A stretch of DNA of 64,000 bases from contig NC_079887.1 in assembly GCF_029227915.1 (NCBI RefSeq), forward strand, positions 27,031,650-27,095,649, in the 5' to 3' direction. This DNA comes from Hydractinia symbiolongicarpus (lineage: Eukaryota; Cnidaria; Hydrozoa; Anthoathecata; Hydractiniidae). A program made the translations under genes and the position numbers. Shown piece by piece: positions 61,501 through 64,000 of the stretch. The notes beneath the pieces are model-generated. The model worked only from the letters and a program-made list of their open reading frames with translations, was not told the DNA's origin and did not search any database. Every line of letters begins with the position of its first letter. Position 1 is the stretch's first letter.

Positions 61501-62632
61501 AAACGCATAAGACTTGTAGTTTTTAAAAATGTTTTCATTTTTGATGAGACGCTGAATAAAAGAAGTTTAATCGCCGGCAAACGAAAACCCGCGATTTCCC
61601 GTAAATCCCGGGTTTGGCCCGTATAGTCAAAAGTATACAAAGAAAGTACCCAGGGAGTAAACTCATTTCCCGAACGATTTTTTAAATTATTTTTTCACCA
61701 CTAAAACGCATGAGACTTGTAGTTTTCAAAAATGTTTTCATTTTTGATAAGACGCTGAATAAAAGTAGTTTAATCGCCGGCAAACGAAAACCCGCGATTT
61801 CGCTAAATCCTGGACTCGGCCCGTATAGTCAAAAGTATACAAAGAAAATACCCAGGGAGTAAACTCATTTCCAGAACGATTTTTTAAATTATTTTTTCAC
61901 CACTAAAACGCATAAGACTTGTAGTTTTTAAAAATGTTTTCATTTTTGATGAGACGCTGAATAAAAGAAGTTTAATCGCCGGCAAACGAAAACCCGCGAT
62001 TTCCCGTAAATCCCGGGTTTGGCCCGTATAGTCAAAAGTATACAAAGAAAGTACCCAGGGAGTAAACTCATTTCCCGAACGATTTTTTATATTATTTTTT
62101 TACCACTAAACGCATGAGACTTGTAGTTTTCAAAAATATTTTCATATTTGATGGGACGCTGAATAAAAGGAGTTTAATCGCTGGCAAACGAAAATCCGCG
62201 ATTTCCCGTAAATCCCGGACTCGGCCCGTATAGTCAAAAGTATACAAAGAAAGTACCAGGGAGTAAACTCCTTTCCCGAACGATTTTTTAAATTATTTTT
62301 TCACCACTAAAACGCATGAGACTTGTAGTTTTCAAAAATGTTTTCATTTTTGATGAGACGCTTAATGATAGAGGTTTAATCGCCGGCAAACGAAATCCCG
62401 CGTTTTCCCGTAAATCGGGGGCTTGGCCCGTAAAGTCAAATGTATACAAAGAAAGTACCCAGGGAGTAAACTCATTTCTCGAACGATTTTTTAAATTATT
62501 TTTTCACCACTAAAACGCATGAGACTTGTAGTTTTCGAAAATGTTTTCATTTTTGATGAGACGCTGAATAAAAGCAGTTTAATCGCCGGCAAACGAAAAC
62601 CCGCGATTTCCCTAAACCACGGACTCGGCCCG

Positions 62633-62780
62633 TTTTTTTTTGATTTTTTTTTGATTTTCTCTTTATTTAACGTCGATAGATACAATAGTATTTAAATAAC
62701 TAATTTAAATCGACAACGAAACGTAAAACAAGGCAAACAGCGATAAAAAATAAGAAAAATAAATAAATAAATAAGTAAAG
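62633..62780 (-). mobile_element. 3' UTR and A-rich tail of a LINE inserted in the satellite
   Basis: On the minus strand the reverse transcriptase stop codon is followed by AT-rich sequence with (TTTA)n, an AATAAA signal (complement of 62662-62667) and an A-tail interrupted by TC (TCAAAAAAAAATCAAAAAA-type). The tail directly abuts satellite base CCCG at 62632. This is a normal target-primed retrotransposon 3' junction. Confidence 0.85.
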
Positions 62781-64000
62781 TTAAAATATGTATGGTAAAT
62801 CCATGCATATTTTACAGGTGCAAACATCACCTTCCCAAAATTTTATTGAGCTACGGAAGGCTTCGAGAGAAGGAGCATTCTTTGTAGCGTCAGGCACAGA
62901 TATCCATAGCTTCCCTGCAATATTTGATAAAGTATTTAAGCCATAGTACGTTGTCCGACAAGTTGGTCGCCTGATCAAATTAAAGCAACGAAGGTTGTAC
63001 TTGTTTTCCCTAACAGAAAATATCTCGTTCATATATAGAGGTGACAATCCATTTAAAAATTTGTAAACCTCTTTCATTAAATTCTGTAAATTGATGATGT
63101 GGATATTTTTAACATGACTTAAAGATAAAAGTTCATCGTAACTGCCATTTATATCGTCCTGTATGATTCTTAGACAACGTTCATGAATACGATTGATTCG
63201 ATTATTCGCAACTTTTCCACAAAACATCCATACTAAGGGACAGTAAGAAAACTGAGACAAAATAAATGAATTGAAGAGAAAACGCTTCATCTTGGGTGTC
63301 AAAAAGGAAGATATCTTTTGAAGCACGTTGAGTTTCCTACTAGCCTTATTACAGATCTTTTTGACATGCGAATGAAAGTTTAGTCTCGAGTCAATCGTAA
63401 CACCAAGAAGCACTACAGACGATTTACACGCAATTTTCAAATGGTTAAATATCAAACTTTCATCGTGATGACCTAATACAATATATTGATACTTTTTCAA
63501 ATTTATTGCTAAGTAATTTTCATAAAACCAATTATTAACTATGACCAAATTAGTAAGCAGTGTTTGTTTTACATCTTCTAATGAATTTTCACAAGCATAT
63601 AAGGTGTTATCATCTGCAAAGTTACAAAGGGATGATTGAATAATGAACCAGAATAAATCGTTTATAGAATAATTGAAGAAAGGAGGTCCTAAGATTGATC
63701 CTTGTGGAACTCCAACTTGAAGAGGAAGCCATTCGCTAAAAGAAGAATTTATTCTGGTTCTCTGAAAACGATTTTTCAAGTATGAGTGAATAAATAATAA
63801 AGAAGATTCAGAAAAACCATAGGCATGCAGCTTTGCAATAAGCAAATCATGGTTGATAGTATCAAAAGCTTTTGAAAGGTCCATTAGCACTGCTCCAACT
63901 ACACCCTTTTTATCAAGTGTGCTTTTCCATTGTTCAATCATTCGAATGAGAGCATATTGTGTATTATAACCCTTTCTGAAGCCTGATAGATGAGGGCTGA
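62781..64000 (-). CDS. Non-LTR retrotransposon reverse transcriptase, C-terminal part (CR1/L2/Jockey-like), cut by window edge
   Basis: The frame is open from the right window edge to the TAA at 62781-62783. It would make cDNA from the element's RNA during target-primed integration. Numbering from the Met at 63941: motif A is MDLSKAFD (20-27), motif B is GVPQGSILGP (77-86) and the catalytic box is FADD (108-111). The frame continues upstream of that Met with SGFRKGYNTQYALIR, a conserved part of such reverse transcriptases, so this Met is not the true start and the N-terminal part, including the endonuclease, lies beyond the window. After the polymerase come a thumb/C-terminal region with SQFSYCPLVWMF and a Cys-containing end (CTCKIC). 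No frameshift or stop is seen over 406 codons. Unusual residues (PPFF after motif B, N after FADD) may be family-specific or early decay. Confidence 0.93.
   Translation of the reverse strand, partial: SPHLSGFRKGYNTQYALIRMIEQWKSTLDKKGVVGAVLMDLSKAFDTINHDLLIAKLHAYGFSESSLLFIHSYLKNRFQRTRINSSFSEWLPLQVGVPQGSILGPPFFNYSINDLFWFIIQSSLCNFADDNTLYACENSLEDVKQTLLTNLVIVNNWFYENYLAINLKKYQYIVLGHHDESLIFNHLKIACKSSVVLLGVTIDSRLNFHSHVKKICNKASRKLNVLQKISSFLTPKMKRFLFNSFILSQFSYCPLVWMFCGKVANNRINRIHERCLRIIQDDINGSYDELLSLSHVKNIHIINLQNLMKEVYKFLNGLSPLYMNEIFSVRENKYNLRCFNLIRRPTCRTTYYGLNTLSNIAGKLWISVPDATKNAPSLEAFRSSIKFWEGDVCTCKICMDLPYIF

Larger units (their letters stand above)
44534..62632. repeat. Satellite array, block 3 (~202-bp monomer, ~89 copies)
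   Basis: Same satellite and orientation as blocks 1 and 2. Monomers at 44534-45420 share a local two-base deletion (AGAATTTAATCGCC), with copies near 44614, 44817, 45018 and 45222; the same form also occurs near 41870 and 42275, on the other side of the insertion. Block 3 ends at CGGACTCGGCCCG (62632), where a LINE A-tail begins. No genes. Confidence 0.97.

Noticed and set aside
1-62632. Recurrent 60-120 codon minus-strand open frames in the satellite (containing words such as TFDYTG and KMKTFLKTTSLMRF)
   Set aside because: They arise because one frame of the monomer lacks stops. The common monomer length (202) is not a multiple of three, so frames shift from copy to copy, and indels are common. 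No start, splice or codon signal supports coding.
1-62632. CENP-B-box-like site in the monomer
   Set aside because: CCCGTATAGTCGAA resembles the reverse complement of the box, but the spacing is one base short and most monomers have TCAAAAG instead of TCGAATG. No full match was found.

Overview
Eukaryotic, AT-rich nuclear DNA, almost certainly from an invertebrate animal. The evidence is introns with GT..AG borders, tRNA-headed SINE-like sequences, TA-flanked pogo/Tigger-type MITE ends, and a CR1/L2/Jockey-like LINE. The C-terminal style of that LINE is what I associate with cnidarians; a hydrozoan or other early-branching metazoan is my best guess, but it is only an inference. No bacterial genes, operons, rRNA genes or CRISPR are present.

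Layout: about 88% of the window is one head-to-tail satellite with a ~202-203 bp monomer, about 276 copies, all in one orientation, in three blocks: 1-21720, 27041-43092 and 44534-62632. The satellite is organised in higher-order repeats (HORs) of different sizes in different places: 17 monomers (3437 bp, 1291-8164), 3 (608 bp), 8 (1618 bp), 10 (2024 bp), a 16/17-monomer mosaic (29228-36050), 6 (1214 bp), 8 (1616 bp), 5 (1012 bp) and 9 (~1822 bp). Copies within a HOR differ at only a few sites, so the amplifications look recent. This organisation resembles a centromeric or pericentromeric array, but nothing in the sequence proves that role.

The first interruption (about 21721-27039, 5.3 kb) is an insertion: the HOR resumes at 27041 at exactly the base where it stopped. 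The second (43093-44533, 1.4 kb) has the same 3' end (TGCC-rich minisatellite, short hairpin, CTCTCCGCAA, then the same distance to the border), so both belong to one mobile family, possibly Helitron/Helentron-like. The 5.3-kb insertion holds two different tRNA-headed SINE-like sequences, a 58-bp foldback element with 9-bp direct repeats, a 529-bp pogo/Tigger-type MITE with perfect 24-bp ends, a second short inverted-repeat element, a hairpin-bearing minisatellite, and a compact three-exon gene.

That gene (coding 24896-25477) is the only convincing host-type coding sequence. It encodes a 125-aa basic protein with two copies of a 28-residue motif, one per exon, and an Arg/Gly-rich tail. I do not recognise the family. 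A TATA box lies upstream, and a poly(A) signal lies inside the flanking inverted-repeat element.

The right end (62633-64000, minus strand) is the 3' part of a LINE inserted into the satellite. Its reverse transcriptase frame is open to the window edge. Apart from the unknown gene, the window shows repeat turnover: a satellite growing by unequal exchange at many scales, invaded by at least two copies of a mobile family and a LINE.
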